A DNA stretch of 64,000 nt from Micropterix aruncella (GCA_944548615.1 CALYMY010000085.1:87582-151581); one strand, 5' to 3'; shown: positions 16,580 through 28,600, counted from the first letter of the stretch. Numbers and translations are program-made. The notes: generated by a model not told the origin, from the sequence alone.

Positions 16580-19500
16580 CACACTTACCGTCTTACATAC
16601 ATACACACTTACCGTCTTACATACATACACACTTACCGTCTTACATACATACACACTTACCGTCTTACATACATACACACTTACCGTCTTACATACATAC
16701 ACACTTACCGTCTTACATACTACACACTTACCGTCTTACATACATACACACTTACCGTCTTACATACATACACACTTACCGTCTTACATACATACACACT
16801 TACCGTCTTACATACATACACACTTACCGTCTTACATACATACACACTTACCGTCTTACATACATACACACTTACCGTCTTACATACATACACACTTACC
16901 GTCTTACATACATACACACTTACCGTCTTACATACATACACACTTACCGTCTCTACATACATACACACTTACCGTCTTACATACATACACACTTACCGTC
17001 TTACATACATACACACTTACCGTCTTTCATACTACACACTTACCGTCTTACATACATACACACTTACCGTCTTCATACATACACACTTACCGTCTTACAT
17101 ACATACACACTTACCGTCTTACATTACATACACACTTACCGTCTTACATACATACACACTTACCGTCTTACATACAGTACACACTTACCGTCTTACATAC
17201 ATACACACTTACCGTCTTACATACATACACACTTACCGTCTTACATACATACACACTTACCGTCTTACATACATACACACTTACCGTCTTACATACATAC
17301 ACACTTACCGTCTTACATACATACACACTTACCGTCTTACATACATACACACTTACCGTCTTACATACATACACACTTACCGTCTTACATACATACACAC
17401 TTACCGTCTTACATACATACACACTTACCGTCTTACATACATACACACTTACCGTCTTACATACATACACACTTACCGTCTTACATACATACACACTTAC
17501 CGTCTTACATACATACACACTTACCGTCTTACATACATACACACTTACCGTCTTACATACATACACACTTACCGTCTTACATACATACACACTTACCGTC
17601 TTACATACATACACACTTACCGTCTTACATACATACACACTTACCGTCTTACATACATACACACTTACCGTCTTACATACATACACACTTACCGTCTTAC
17701 ATACATACACACTTACCGTCTTACATACATACACACTTACCGTCTTACATACATACACACTTACCGTCTTACATACATACACACTTACCGTCTTACATAC
17801 ATACACACTTACCGTCTTACATACATACACACTTACCGTCTTACATACATACACACTTACCGTCTTACATACATACACACTTACCGTCTTACATACATAC
17901 ACACTTACCGTCTTACATACATACACACTTACCGTCTTACATACATACACACTTACCGTCTTACATACATACACACTTACCGTCTTACATACATACACAC
18001 TTACCGTCTTACATACATACACACTTACCGTCTTACATACATACACACTTACCGTCTTACATACATACACACTTACCGTCTTACATACATACACACTTAC
18101 CGTCTTACATACATACATACTTACCGTCTTACATACATACACACTTACCGTCTTACATACATACACACTTACCGCCTTACATACATTCACACTTACCGTC
18201 TTACATACATACACACTTACCGTCTTACATACATACACACTTACCGTCTTACATACATACACACTTACCGTCTTACATACATACACACTTACCGTCTTAC
18301 ATACATACACACTTACCGTCTTTCATACATACACACTTACCGTCTTACATACATACACACTTACCGTCTTACATACATACACACTTACCGTCTTACATAC
18401 ATACACACTTACCGTCTTACATACATACACACTTACCGTCTTACATACATACACACTTACCGTCTTACATACATACACACTTACCGTCTTACATACATAC
18501 ACACTTACCGTCTTACATACATACACACTTACCGTCTTACATACATACACACTTACCGTCTTACATACATACACACTTACCGTCTTACATACATACACAC
18601 TTACCGTCTTACATACATACACACTTACCGTCTTACATACATACACACTTACCGTCTTACATACATACACACTTACCGTCTTACATACATACACACTTAC
18701 CGTCTTACATACATACACACTTACCGTCTTACATACATACACACTTACCGTCTTACATACATACACACTTACCGTCTTACATACATACACACTTACCGTC
18801 TTACATACATACACACTTACCGTCATACATACATACACACTTACCGTCTTACATACATACACACTTACCGTCTTACATACATACACACTTACCGTCTTAC
18901 ATACATACACACTTACCGTCTTACATACATACACACTTACCGTCTTACATACATACACACTTACCGTCTTACATACATACACACTTACCGTCTTACATAC
19001 ATACACACTTACCGTCTTACATACATACACACTTACCGTCTTACATACATACACACTTACCGTCTTACATACATACACACTTACCGTCTTACATACATAC
19101 ACACTTACCGTCTTACATACATACACACTTACCGTCTTACATACATACACACTTACCGTCTTACATACATACACACTTACCGTCTTACATACATACACAC
19201 TTACCGTCTTACATACATACACACTTACCGTCTTACATACATACACACTTACCGTCTTACATACATACACACTTACCGTCTTACATACATACACACTTAC
19301 CGTCTTACATACATACACACTTACCGTCTTACATACATACACACTTACCGTCTTACATACATACACACTTACCGTCTTACATACATACACACTTACCGTC
19401 TTACATACATACACACTTACCGTCTTACATACATACACACTTACCGTCTTACATACATACACACTTACCGTCTTACATACATACACACTTACCGTCTTAC

Positions 19501-20689
19501 ATACATACACACTTACCGTCTTACATACATACACACTTACCGTCTTACATACATACACACTTACCGTCTTACATACATACACACTTACCGTCTTACATAC
19601 ATACACACTTACCGTCTTACATACATACACACTTACCGTCTTACATACATACACACTTACCGTCTTACATACATACACACTTACCGTCTTACATACATAC
19701 ACACTTACCGTCTTACATACATACACACTTACCGTCTTACATACATACACACTTACCGTCTTACATACATACACACTTACCGTCTTACATACATACACAC
19801 TTACCGTCTTACATACATACACACTTACCGTCTTACATACATACACACTTACCGTCTTACATACATACACACTTACCGTCTTACATACATACACACTTAC
19901 CGTCTTACATACATACACACTTACCGTCTTACATACATACACACTTACCGTCTTACATACATACACACTTACCGTCTTACATACATACACACTTACCGTC
20001 TTACATACATACACACTTACCGTCTTACATACATACACACTTACCGTCTTACATACATACACACTTACCGTCTTACATACATACACACTTACCGTCTTAC
20101 ATACATACACACTTACCGTCTTACATACATACACACTTACCGTCTTACATACATACACACTTACCGTCTTACATACATACACACTTACCGTCTTACATAC
20201 ATACACACTTACCGTCTTACATACATACACACTTACCGTCTTACATACATACACACTTACCGTCTTACATACATACACACTTACCGTCTTACATACATAC
20301 ACACTTACCGTCTTACATACATACAACTTACCGTCTTACATATATACACACTTACCGTCTTACATACATACACACTTACCGTCTTACATACATACACACT
20401 TACCGTCTTACATACATACACACTTACCGTCTTACATACATACACACTTACCGTCTTACATACATACACACTTACCGTCTTACATACATACACACTTACC
20501 GTCTTACATACATACACATTTACCGTCTTACATACATACACACTTACCGTCTTACATACATACACACTTACCATCTTACATACATACACACTTACCGTCT
20601 TACATACATACACACTTACCGTCTTACATACATACACACTTACCGTCTTACATACATACACACTTACCGTCTTACATACATACACACTT
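16580..20689. repeat. 24-bp minisatellite array 4 (~171 units), irregular left edge
   Basis: Satellite resumes after the AT-rich block. The first ~600 bp contain several single- or few-base indels that break phase: CATACTACACAC near 16716 and 17031, GTCTCTACATAC near 16951, CTTCATACAT near 17072, ACATTACATAC near 17122, ACAGTACAC near 17175. From about 17180 to 20320 the array is nearly uniform, with a few substitutions near 18118-18187 and 18824. The right end is the 5' target flank of Waldo-like copy 1. Confidence 0.96.
20675..20689. repeat. 5' apparent target-site duplication, Waldo-like copy 1
   Basis: The 15 bases CATACATACACACTT precede the element start and are matched at 25616-25630 after the A tail. 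Because the target is a tandem repeat, this could equally be read as a 9-bp target deletion. The 14-bp duplication known for R1 favours the duplication reading. Confidence 0.7.
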
Positions 20690-20992
20690 CCACAGGCAGA
20701 GGTGATACTGCTACGTGGCGCGTCCCCGGGTGGCGGATCGGGGAATGCCCGCTGTTTGCATAGTGCGACGGAGGGTAGGAGTGAAATAAAATAGCTCCCG
20801 CGGACCTAAACACCCCAAGCCAAGGAGGTGAGACATCGTGCCGAGGGCTGGATGGTACTAGGGTTATGGTGCCGCAAGCGATTCCCCTGGGGCACCTGGT
20901 CCAACCCCGGGTGTATTTAAGTGGCCTTACTCCTGGAGAGCTATCGTAAAGGGAGCGGACCTTTTAGTTCGGGCGTACTCGTGGGAACCAAA
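20690..20992 (+). promoter_or_regulatory. 5' UTR of Waldo-like copy 1
   Basis: The region from the element's first bases (CCACAGGCAGAGG) to the ORF1 ATG is GC-rich and has several short upstream ATGs. R1-clade elements usually carry an internal promoter here; no specific promoter motif is identifiable by eye. It is nearly identical to 38400-38702; two differences noted are GGATCGG versus GGATAGG and TTGCATAG versus TTGCGTAG. Confidence 0.65.
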
Positions 20993-22318
20993 ATGGAAGA
21001 AAACAAATTAAATACTCTGAAGATCGGGCAGCACGCCCAACAAGCAGCGCTTGATGCAAGCGCGGGGATGAAAAAGATGGAAGCATGGGATCGGCTGGAA
21101 AAGCTGATAACTGGGCTTTACGATTTTGCTAATCCTAAGCCAAACGTCCATAAGGAGATTAAGTCGAAGGTGGTGGCCATTGGCAACGCCTTCAGACGAC
21201 TCAAGGAGATGGAGGCAGTTAAGCCGAGGTTAACTCAGCCCCAGCCGAGTCTCATACCGCCGATTATGCAGACGCCACCGACACCGTTGCGCACTCGGAC
21301 CTATTCCGAGACGACGGCTAAAGATACGGAAGCAGAAGAAGGCGAGGAAATGTTGACGCCAAATTCCCGGGACCTAGTTACAGGGAAAAGGCGGAAGCGC
21401 ACCTCACCTGAGGCGGACGTCAAAGAGGCGAAGAAGCGCAAAGAACAGCGTGCTCCGCCACCGCCCCAGGCGGAAACCCAGCCCCCCAAAACTGGGGAGT
21501 GGCAGATGGTCAAAAAAAAGAAAAAGAAGACTAAGAAGCAGACGAAAGAGCAGCCCTCGAAACAGAGGAAACGAGCGGCGAGACCGGAAGCAATCATCAT
21601 CCGCCCGACGGACAAGGGGTCTTACTCCGAAATCCTCAAGAGGATGAAGAAGGACGCGACAGCCGGCGAGTCTCAACAATGCGTTGACAAGATCCGTAAG
21701 ACAGCCACGGGAGACATGCTGATCATCCTCACGAAGGAGAATACCGACAAAGTCCCCGACCTGCAGGCTGCCCTGACCAAACTCCTCGGAGAAGAGGCGG
21801 AGGTCATCAGCAAGACACCGGAGGAAGAACTCCAAATTAAGGACCTCGACGAGACGACGACGAAGGACGAGGTACTCGAGGCACTGAAGAAGGCCGCTGG
21901 GGACGACTCCAAAATCCCATTGAATGCAGTTAAATCGCTGCGTAAAGCATACGGTGGCACCCAAATGGCGTGGGTGAGACTACCGGTGGAAACGGCGAAG
22001 AAAGTTGTCGGGAAAGACGGCAAGATCAAGATAGGCTGGGTTAACTGCCGGATTAGAGGAGTGGAGAGGCCCCTAAAATGCTATAAGTGCTGGGACTTCG
22101 GGCATCTTGCTAACAATTGCAAGAGTGAGGTAGACCGCTCCAAACTCTGCATAAAATGCGGCGAGGATGGCCACTTGGTGGCCAATTGCAAGAAGGAAGC
22201 CAAATGCGCGCTCTGTGTCACGAAGGGCTTCGCGGACAATTGCGCTCACATCGCTGGTAGCAATAGATGTCCGGTGTACAAGAAGGCTGTCCAGGCGTCA
22301 AAAATAAAACGACGATGA
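20993..22318 (+). CDS. ORF1: Gag-like RNA-binding protein of Waldo-like element, copy 1
   Basis: A 441-aa nucleic-acid-binding Gag that should package the element RNA into RNPs. An acidic stretch lies at 109-120 and a very basic, lysine-rich linker (likely nuclear localisation) at 131-198. A Gag/RRM-like region spans about 200-360. Three C-terminal zinc knuckles follow: two canonical CX2CX4HX4C motifs at 363-376 (CYKCWDFGHLANNC) and 386-399 (CIKCGEDGHLVANC), then a divergent Cys/His motif at 405-426. The start is the ATG at 20993 (AAAATGG, A at -3). The frame is open upstream to 20921, but no ATG precedes it. Its stop overlaps the preferred ORF2 start as ATGA at 22315-22318. Gag of R1-clade elements is known to bind RNA and direct the particle to the nucleus. 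Confidence 0.9.
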   Translation: MEENKLNTLKIGQHAQQAALDASAGMKKMEAWDRLEKLITGLYDFANPKPNVHKEIKSKVVAIGNAFRRLKEMEAVKPRLTQPQPSLIPPIMQTPPTPLRTRTYSETTAKDTEAEEGEEMLTPNSRDLVTGKRRKRTSPEADVKEAKKRKEQRAPPPPQAETQPPKTGEWQMVKKKKKKTKKQTKEQPSKQRKRAARPEAIIIRPTDKGSYSEILKRMKKDATAGESQQCVDKIRKTATGDMLIILTKENTDKVPDLQAALTKLLGEEAEVISKTPEEELQIKDLDETTTKDEVLEALKKAAGDDSKIPLNAVKSLRKAYGGTQMAWVRLPVETAKKVVGKDGKIKIGWVNCRIRGVERPLKCYKCWDFGHLANNCKSEVDRSKLCIKCGEDGHLVANCKKEAKCALCVTKGFADNCAHIAGSNRCPVYKKAVQASKIKRR

Positions 22319-25308
22319 GAGTACTGCAGCTCAACCTCAATCACTGTGAGGCTGCACACGACCTGCTAACGCAGTCGGTGCGGGAGCTGAAGCCCGACCT
22401 CGTCATGATCTCGGAGCCATACAAGCATCTCAATGGTCAGCCGTGGGAGACGGACACCACCGCTAAGGCCGTTATTTGGTCCTGTGGTAAGCATCCTTTC
22501 CAGAGGGTTGCCAACACGACGGAGAGCGGCTTTGTAAGAGCTAAGCTGGATGAAATCCACTTCTACAGCTGCTATGCACCACCTAGCCTATCCATCGACG
22601 AGTTTTCGGACCTCCTGGACCGACTTACTGAGGATGCGAAGCAGCACATCCCCGTGGCAATCGCTGGGGACTTCAACGCCTGGGCAGTCGACTGGGGCAG
22701 TAAGGAGACGAACGCGAGGGGGCAAACTCTGCTAGAGGCCATGTCCTCATTGGATGTGGTCTTGCTGAATAGTGGCGAGAAACCGACGTTCGAAAGAGGA
22801 GAGGCGAGGTCAATCGTGGACCTCACCTTCGTGAGCAGCAGCCTCGCTACGGGAAGCTGCTCTTGGGAGGTCATGGATATCTACACCGCCAGTGACCATA
22901 ACGCGATCTTCTGGGAGGTATCCACCAAACGGAAGACTGGACCAGCACCTAGAAAGACGAATGCTGTTGGCTGGAAGGCGAACACGTTCGACCCCAGCTC
23001 ACTCCAGGAGGCCTTCGATGATCGTCCGATCATTGGTAGCAATGCCACGGAGAAGGCGCAGGAAGTCATGAGGAGAGTCACGGAATCTTGCGATGCAGCT
23101 ATGCCCCGTAAGCGCAGTGCAAACAAATTCCCGTCGGTATATTGGTGGAACGATACCATCGCCGCCCTTCGCAAGGATTGTATCCGGGCGAGGAGACAGG
23201 CACAGCGAGGCCGGAAGAAACCAGACTCCGAAGAACTGGAGACAAAATACAAAAAGGCACGTCGGACGCTCAACAAAGCGATCAAGGTTAGTAAGGGTCA
23301 GTGCTGGAATGAGCTCCTTGACGAAGTCGAGGGGGACCCGTGGGGGAGACCGTATGGTGTAGTCATGAAGCGGCTGAAAAGCCAGCCGATGCCATCGCCT
23401 ACCTGTCCCAAGCTCCTGAAAAAGATCGTCGCGGTGCTGTTCCCACAACAACCGGAGCTCGACTTCTCCACTGAGGAGCACGTCATGGAGGTGATCCCCC
23501 CAGTAACTCCTGCGCAGCTGCTGGAAGCCTGTGGCCGATTCGGAAACACCAAGGCGCCAGGACTGGATGGAATCCCCAACGTTGCCCTGAAGGTGACCAT
23601 CAACACAGCACCTGGAATATTCCTGGACGTATACAATGCGTGTCTTCAAGAAGGGATTTTTCCTACAATGTGGAAGCAACAGAGACTGGTACTTCTTCCC
23701 AAGGGGAAGAAGCCACCAGATGAACCTTCGTCCTATCGTCCACTCTGCATGCTGGACACCGCCGGGAAGATACTGGAGCGTATAATACATAAGAGGATAG
23801 AAGATGTAGTCGAGCCACAACTGGCTGACAACCAATACGGGTTTCGTAGAGGCCGCTCCACCTTGGATGCCATCAACCTAGTCGTCTCGATGGCACGGGA
23901 CGCAATATCTGGCACCAGGTGGAAATCGGGTACAAAGCAGTACTGTTTGGTAGTAACGTTGGATGTCAAAAATGCCTTCAACTCTGCCAGATGGGACTGC
24001 ATCATGGAGGCCCTAGCGAAGATGAACGTGCCAGGATACCTGCGGAGGATGGTTGGAAGCTACTTCACCGACAGGGTCCTAAAATATGATACGGATGAAG
24101 GCGCCAAGGAGTACAGAGTCACCGGTGGTGTTCCCCAGGGCTCAGTGCTTGGCCCTCTCCTGTGGAACGTCATGTACGACGGTCTCCTGAAGCTGACTCT
24201 GCCGAAGAAGGCTACACTCGTCGCATTTGCGGATGATGTGGCCCTCGTAATCGTCGCCAAACAACTGGAGGAGATCGATTACATCTTTGGCATCACCTAC
24301 GCAACGATCCGCCAATGGATGATCTCGGTGGGACTGATGTTGGCAGATCATAAGACAGAGGCCGTGCTGATCACTAGCAGGCAGAAAATTGAAACTATCA
24401 CGCTGCGAGTCGGGGACCACGAAATCACTTCCCAGTCGTCACTACGGTATCTGGGAGTGATGATCGATGCCCGGCTCAGCTTTAAGCAGCAGGCAGAGCA
24501 CGTCGGTACCAAAGCGGCGGGAGTTGGGACGGTCTTGTCTCGGCTCATGCCCAACATTGGAGGCCCGAAACAGAAAAGAAGAGCACTGCTGTCGTCGGTC
24601 ACCACGTCAGTCCTTACATATGGGATTGCCATTTGGGCTGACGTACTGTTGATCCAGCACGCACGACGGAAGGTGGCGTCGGTCTACCGGTTGAGTGCCC
24701 TCAGAGTGGCCAGTGCATTCCGCACGGTGTCGGAGGATGCTGTGTGCGTTATCACCGGGATGCTGCCTATCGGAGTACTCGCGGAGGAACGAAGATGCCT
24801 CTACAGGCGAAAGGGGTCAACAACGCTAGGACCAGCTGAGATGAAGACGGACGAGAGGACCAACAGTCTGCATCGATGGCAGTTGCTGTGGGACGCCTCG
24901 ACCAATGGGAGATGGACTCACCGCCTGATCCCGCAGGTGGATGCATGGGTCAAACGGCCACACGGAGAGGTCAACTATTACCTCACCCAGATGCTCTCAG
25001 GACATGGGTGCTATCGGGCCTATCTTCACAAGTTTCACCACGAGGATTCCCCGGAGTGCCCGGCCTGCGCAGGAGTCTCCGAAGATGCGGAGCATGTATT
25101 CTTCGTGTGCCCGCGCTTCAACGCGTCCCGAAGCGCTTTCGAGACTGCAGTCGGAGGAAGGATCCAGCCTGAAAACCTGGCGGAAGCTATGCTTTCGACA
25201 GAGTCAGCCTGGGAAGCAACCAGCACTTTTGCGGCGGAAGTCCTAAAGGACCTACGCCAAGCTGAACAGGAGAGAAACAAGGGCAAGAGGAAAAAGAAGA
25301 ACCACTAA
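22315..25308 (+). CDS. ORF2: endonuclease-reverse transcriptase of Waldo-like element, copy 1
   Basis: A 997-aa replicase for target-primed reverse transcription. Residues 1-200 form an APE-like endonuclease: LNLNHCEAAHDLL at 6-18, E34 (ISEPY), GDFNAW with D119 and N121, and SDHN with D194 and H195. The RT follows: SSYRP at 472, QYGFRRGRS near 507, D550 in LVVTLDVKNAF, GGVPQGSVLGPLL from 604, and catalytic FADD with D640 and D641. A C-terminal knuckle C915-X2-C918-X8-H927-X4-C932 is typical of R1-clade ORF2. All key residues are present. I chose the ATG at 22315, overlapping the ORF1 stop, because the conserved domain starts right there; an in-frame ATG at 22267 would add 16 residues of no recognised function. 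Confidence 0.93.
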   Translation: MRVLQLNLNHCEAAHDLLTQSVRELKPDLVMISEPYKHLNGQPWETDTTAKAVIWSCGKHPFQRVANTTESGFVRAKLDEIHFYSCYAPPSLSIDEFSDLLDRLTEDAKQHIPVAIAGDFNAWAVDWGSKETNARGQTLLEAMSSLDVVLLNSGEKPTFERGEARSIVDLTFVSSSLATGSCSWEVMDIYTASDHNAIFWEVSTKRKTGPAPRKTNAVGWKANTFDPSSLQEAFDDRPIIGSNATEKAQEVMRRVTESCDAAMPRKRSANKFPSVYWWNDTIAALRKDCIRARRQAQRGRKKPDSEELETKYKKARRTLNKAIKVSKGQCWNELLDEVEGDPWGRPYGVVMKRLKSQPMPSPTCPKLLKKIVAVLFPQQPELDFSTEEHVMEVIPPVTPAQLLEACGRFGNTKAPGLDGIPNVALKVTINTAPGIFLDVYNACLQEGIFPTMWKQQRLVLLPKGKKPPDEPSSYRPLCMLDTAGKILERIIHKRIEDVVEPQLADNQYGFRRGRSTLDAINLVVSMARDAISGTRWKSGTKQYCLVVTLDVKNAFNSARWDCIMEALAKMNVPGYLRRMVGSYFTDRVLKYDTDEGAKEYRVTGGVPQGSVLGPLLWNVMYDGLLKLTLPKKATLVAFADDVALVIVAKQLEEIDYIFGITYATIRQWMISVGLMLADHKTEAVLITSRQKIETITLRVGDHEITSQSSLRYLGVMIDARLSFKQQAEHVGTKAAGVGTVLSRLMPNIGGPKQKRRALLSSVTTSVLTYGIAIWADVLLIQHARRKVASVYRLSALRVASAFRTVSEDAVCVITGMLPIGVLAEERRCLYRRKGSTTLGPAEMKTDERTNSLHRWQLLWDASTNGRWTHRLIPQVDAWVKRPHGEVNYYLTQMLSGHGCYRAYLHKFHHEDSPECPACAGVSEDAEHVFFVCPRFNASRSAFETAVGGRIQPENLAEAMLSTESAWEATSTFAAEVLKDLRQAEQERNKGKRKKKNH

Positions 25309-25615
25309 GAGGAAGGAAGCAGTGACTTCGACCATCCGAAGGAAGAGCTAAGGCTTAATCCTCCCCCCGCGCTGTAATGCCTACCGGCGATCCCACGGGG
25401 AACAGGAGGCAGGTGGTAGAGGATGTTTTTTAGTCGGTACGGGTTGCATATTCGCCGAGCCAATGATACATGTCGGGTCTCACCAACCACGGCGGCTCGT
25501 GGTCAATAAGACCTGACCAAGCCCGACACTCCACCCTGGGAAACCCTATCCCGGGTGCGTACGTAAAAAGTATTTTTAAACCTCTACATACAAAAAAAAA
25601 AAAAAAAAAAAAAAA
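25309..25615 (+). other. 3' UTR and A tail of Waldo-like copy 1
   Basis: A 283-bp GC-rich 3' UTR is followed by 24 A at 25592-25615. The last seven bases before the A tail are TACATAC, identical to part of the satellite. R1-clade 3' UTRs are commonly recognised by the element's own RT; no structure is claimed here. The open frame running from this UTR into the satellite is not a gene. Confidence 0.8.
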
Positions 25616-25630
25616 CATACATACACACTT
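25616..25630. repeat. 3' apparent target-site duplication, Waldo-like copy 1
   Basis: CATACATACACACTT follows the A tail directly and matches 20675-20689. It fixes the first-strand nick between TTA and CAT of the satellite unit. Confidence 0.7.
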
Positions 25631-28600
25631 ACCGTCTTACATACATACACACTTACCGTCTTACATACATACACACTTACCGTCTTACATACATACACAC
25701 TTACCGTCTTACATACATACACACTTACCGTCTTACATACATACACACTTACCGTCTTACATACATACACACTTACCGTCTTACATACATACACACTTAC
25801 CGTCTTACATACATACACACTTACCGTCTTACATACATACACACTTACCGTCTTACATACATACACACTTGCCGTCTTACATACGTACACACTTACCGTC
25901 TTACATACGTACACACTTACCGTCTTACATACGTACACACTTACCGTCTTACATACGTACACACTTACCGTCTTACATACGTACACACTTACCGTCTTAC
26001 ATACGTACACACTTACCGTCTTACATACGTACACACTTACCGTCTTACATACGTACACACTTACCGTCTTACATACGTACACACTTACCGTCTTACATAC
26101 GTACACACTTACCGTCTTACATACGTACACACTTACCGTCTTACATACGTACACACTTACCGTCTTACATACATACAAACTTACCGTCTTACATACATAC
26201 ACACTTACCGTCTTACATACATACACACTTACCGTCTTACATACGTACACACTTACCGTCTTACATACATACACACTTACCGTCTTACATACATACACAC
26301 TTACCGTCTTACATACATACACACTTACCGTCTTACATACATACACACTTACCGTCTTACATACGTACACACTTACCGTCTTACATACGTACACACTTAC
26401 CGTCTTACATACGTACACACTTACCGTCTTACATACGTACACACTTACCGTCTTACATACGTACACACTTACCGTCTTACATACGTACACACTTACCGTC
26501 TTACATACGTACACACTTACCGTCTTACATACGTACACACTTACCGTCTTACATACGTACACACTTACCGTCTTACATACGTACACACTTACCGTCTTAC
26601 ATACGTACACACTTACCGTCTTACATACATACACACTTACCGTCTTACATACATACACACTTACCGTCTTACATACATACACACTTACCGTCTTACATAC
26701 ACACTTACCGTCTTACATACATACACACTTACCGTCTTACATACATAGACACTTACCGTCTTACATACATACACACTTACCGTCTTACATACATACACAC
26801 TTACCGTCTTACATACATACACACTTACCGTCTTACATACATACACACTTACCGTCTTACATACATACACACTTACCGTCTTACATACATACACACTTAC
26901 CGTCTTACATACATACACACTTACCGTCTTACATACATACACACTTACCGTCTTACATACATACACACTTACCGTCTTACATACATACACACTTACCGTC
27001 TTACATACATACACAGTTACCGTCTTACATACATACACACTTACCGTCTTACATACATACACACTTACCGTCTCACATACATACACACTTACGGTCTTAC
27101 ATACATACACACTTACCGTCTTACATACATACACACTTACCGTCTTACATACATACACACTTACCGTCTTACATACATACACACTTACCGTCTTACATAC
27201 ATACACACTTACCGTCTTACATACATACACACTTACCGTCTTACATACATACACACTTACCGTCTTACATACATACACACTTACCGTCTTACATACATAC
27301 ACACTTACCGTCTTACATACATACACACCTACCGTCTTACATACATACACACTTACCGTCTTACATACATACACACTTACCGTCTTACATACATACACAC
27401 TTACCGTCTTACATACATACACACTTACCGTCTTACATACATAAACACTTACCGTCTTACATACATACACACTTACCGTCTTACATACATACACACTTAC
27501 CGTCTTACATACATACACACTTACCGTCTTACATACATACACACTTACCGTCTTACATACATACACACTTACCGTCTTACATACATACACACTTACCGTC
27601 TTACATACATACACACTTACCGTCTTACATACATACACACTTACCGTCTTACATACATACACACTTACCGTCTTACATACATACACACTTACCGTCTTAC
27701 ATACATACACACTTACCGTCTTACATACGTACACACTTACCGTCTTACATACGTACACACTTACCGTCTTACATACGTACACACTTACCGTCTTACATAC
27801 GTACACACTTACCGTCTTACATACGTACACACTTACCGTCTTACATACGTACACACTTACCGTCTTACATACGTACACAGTTACCGTCTTACATACGTAC
27901 ACACTTACCGTCTTACATACGTACACACTTACCGTCTTACATACGTACACACTTACCGTCTTACATACGTACACACTTACCGTCTTACATACATACACAC
28001 TTACCGTCTTACATACATACACACTTACCGTCTTACATACATACACACTTACCGTCTTCCATACACACTTACCGTCTTACATACATACACATTTACCGTC
28101 TTACATACATACACACTTACCGTCTTACATACATACACACTTACCGTCTTACATACATACACACTTACCGTCTTACATACATACACACTTACCGTCTTAC
28201 ATACATACACACTTACCGTCTTACATACATACACACTTACCGTCTTACATACGTACACACTTACCGTCTTACATACGTACACACTTACCGTCTTACATAC
28301 ATACACACTTACCGTCTTACATACATACACACTTACCGTCTTACATACATACACACTTACCGTCTTACATACATACACACTTACCGTCTTACATACATAC
28401 ACACTTACCGTCTTACATACATACACACTTACCGTCTTACATACATACACACTTACCGTCTTACATACATACACACTTACCGTCTTACATACATACACAC
28501 TTACCGTCTTACATACATACACACTTACCGTCTTGCATACATACACACTTACCGTCTTACATATATACACACTTACCGTCTTACATACATACACACTTAC

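Larger units (their letters stand above)
20690..25615 (+). mobile_element. full-length Waldo-like (R1-clade) non-LTR retrotransposon, copy 1
   Basis: A 4926-bp element inserted in the 24-bp satellite: a 303-bp 5' UTR, ORF1 (Gag, 441 aa), ORF2 (endonuclease-RT, 997 aa) overlapping by ATGA, a 283-bp 3' UTR and a 24-nt A tail. Both frames are intact. R1-clade membership is inferred from ORF order, the N-terminal endonuclease, the C-terminal CCHC of ORF2 and the triple zinc-knuckle Gag. The Waldo-like call comes from the ACATACATACACAC target, which fits the (ACAY)n preference reported for Waldo elements. It differs from copy 2 at roughly 15 positions that I noticed, implying recent activity. The element is GC-rich compared with its surroundings. 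Confidence 0.9.

Noticed and set aside
20921..20992. ORF1 start at a GTG 24 codons upstream
   Set aside because: GTG is not a normal eukaryotic start; the ATG at 20993 has good context and both full copies agree.
21508..21545. A-rich tract in ORF1 as a programmed frameshift site
   Set aside because: It encodes the lysine-rich linker, the frame is maintained in both full copies, and ORF2 is reached by a stop-start overlap, so no frameshift is needed.
21404..21964. Minus-strand frames inside ORF1 and ORF2 of the Waldo-like copies (e.g. 186 and 278 codons)
   Set aside because: Shadows of the GC-rich sense frames; no domains, and they overlap clearly conserved coding sequence.
25470..25615. Open frame from the retrotransposon 3' UTR through the A tail into satellite (also at 43180, 51753, 57513)
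   Set aside because: It crosses the A tail and insertion boundary; the UTR part has no known domain and the rest is satellite.
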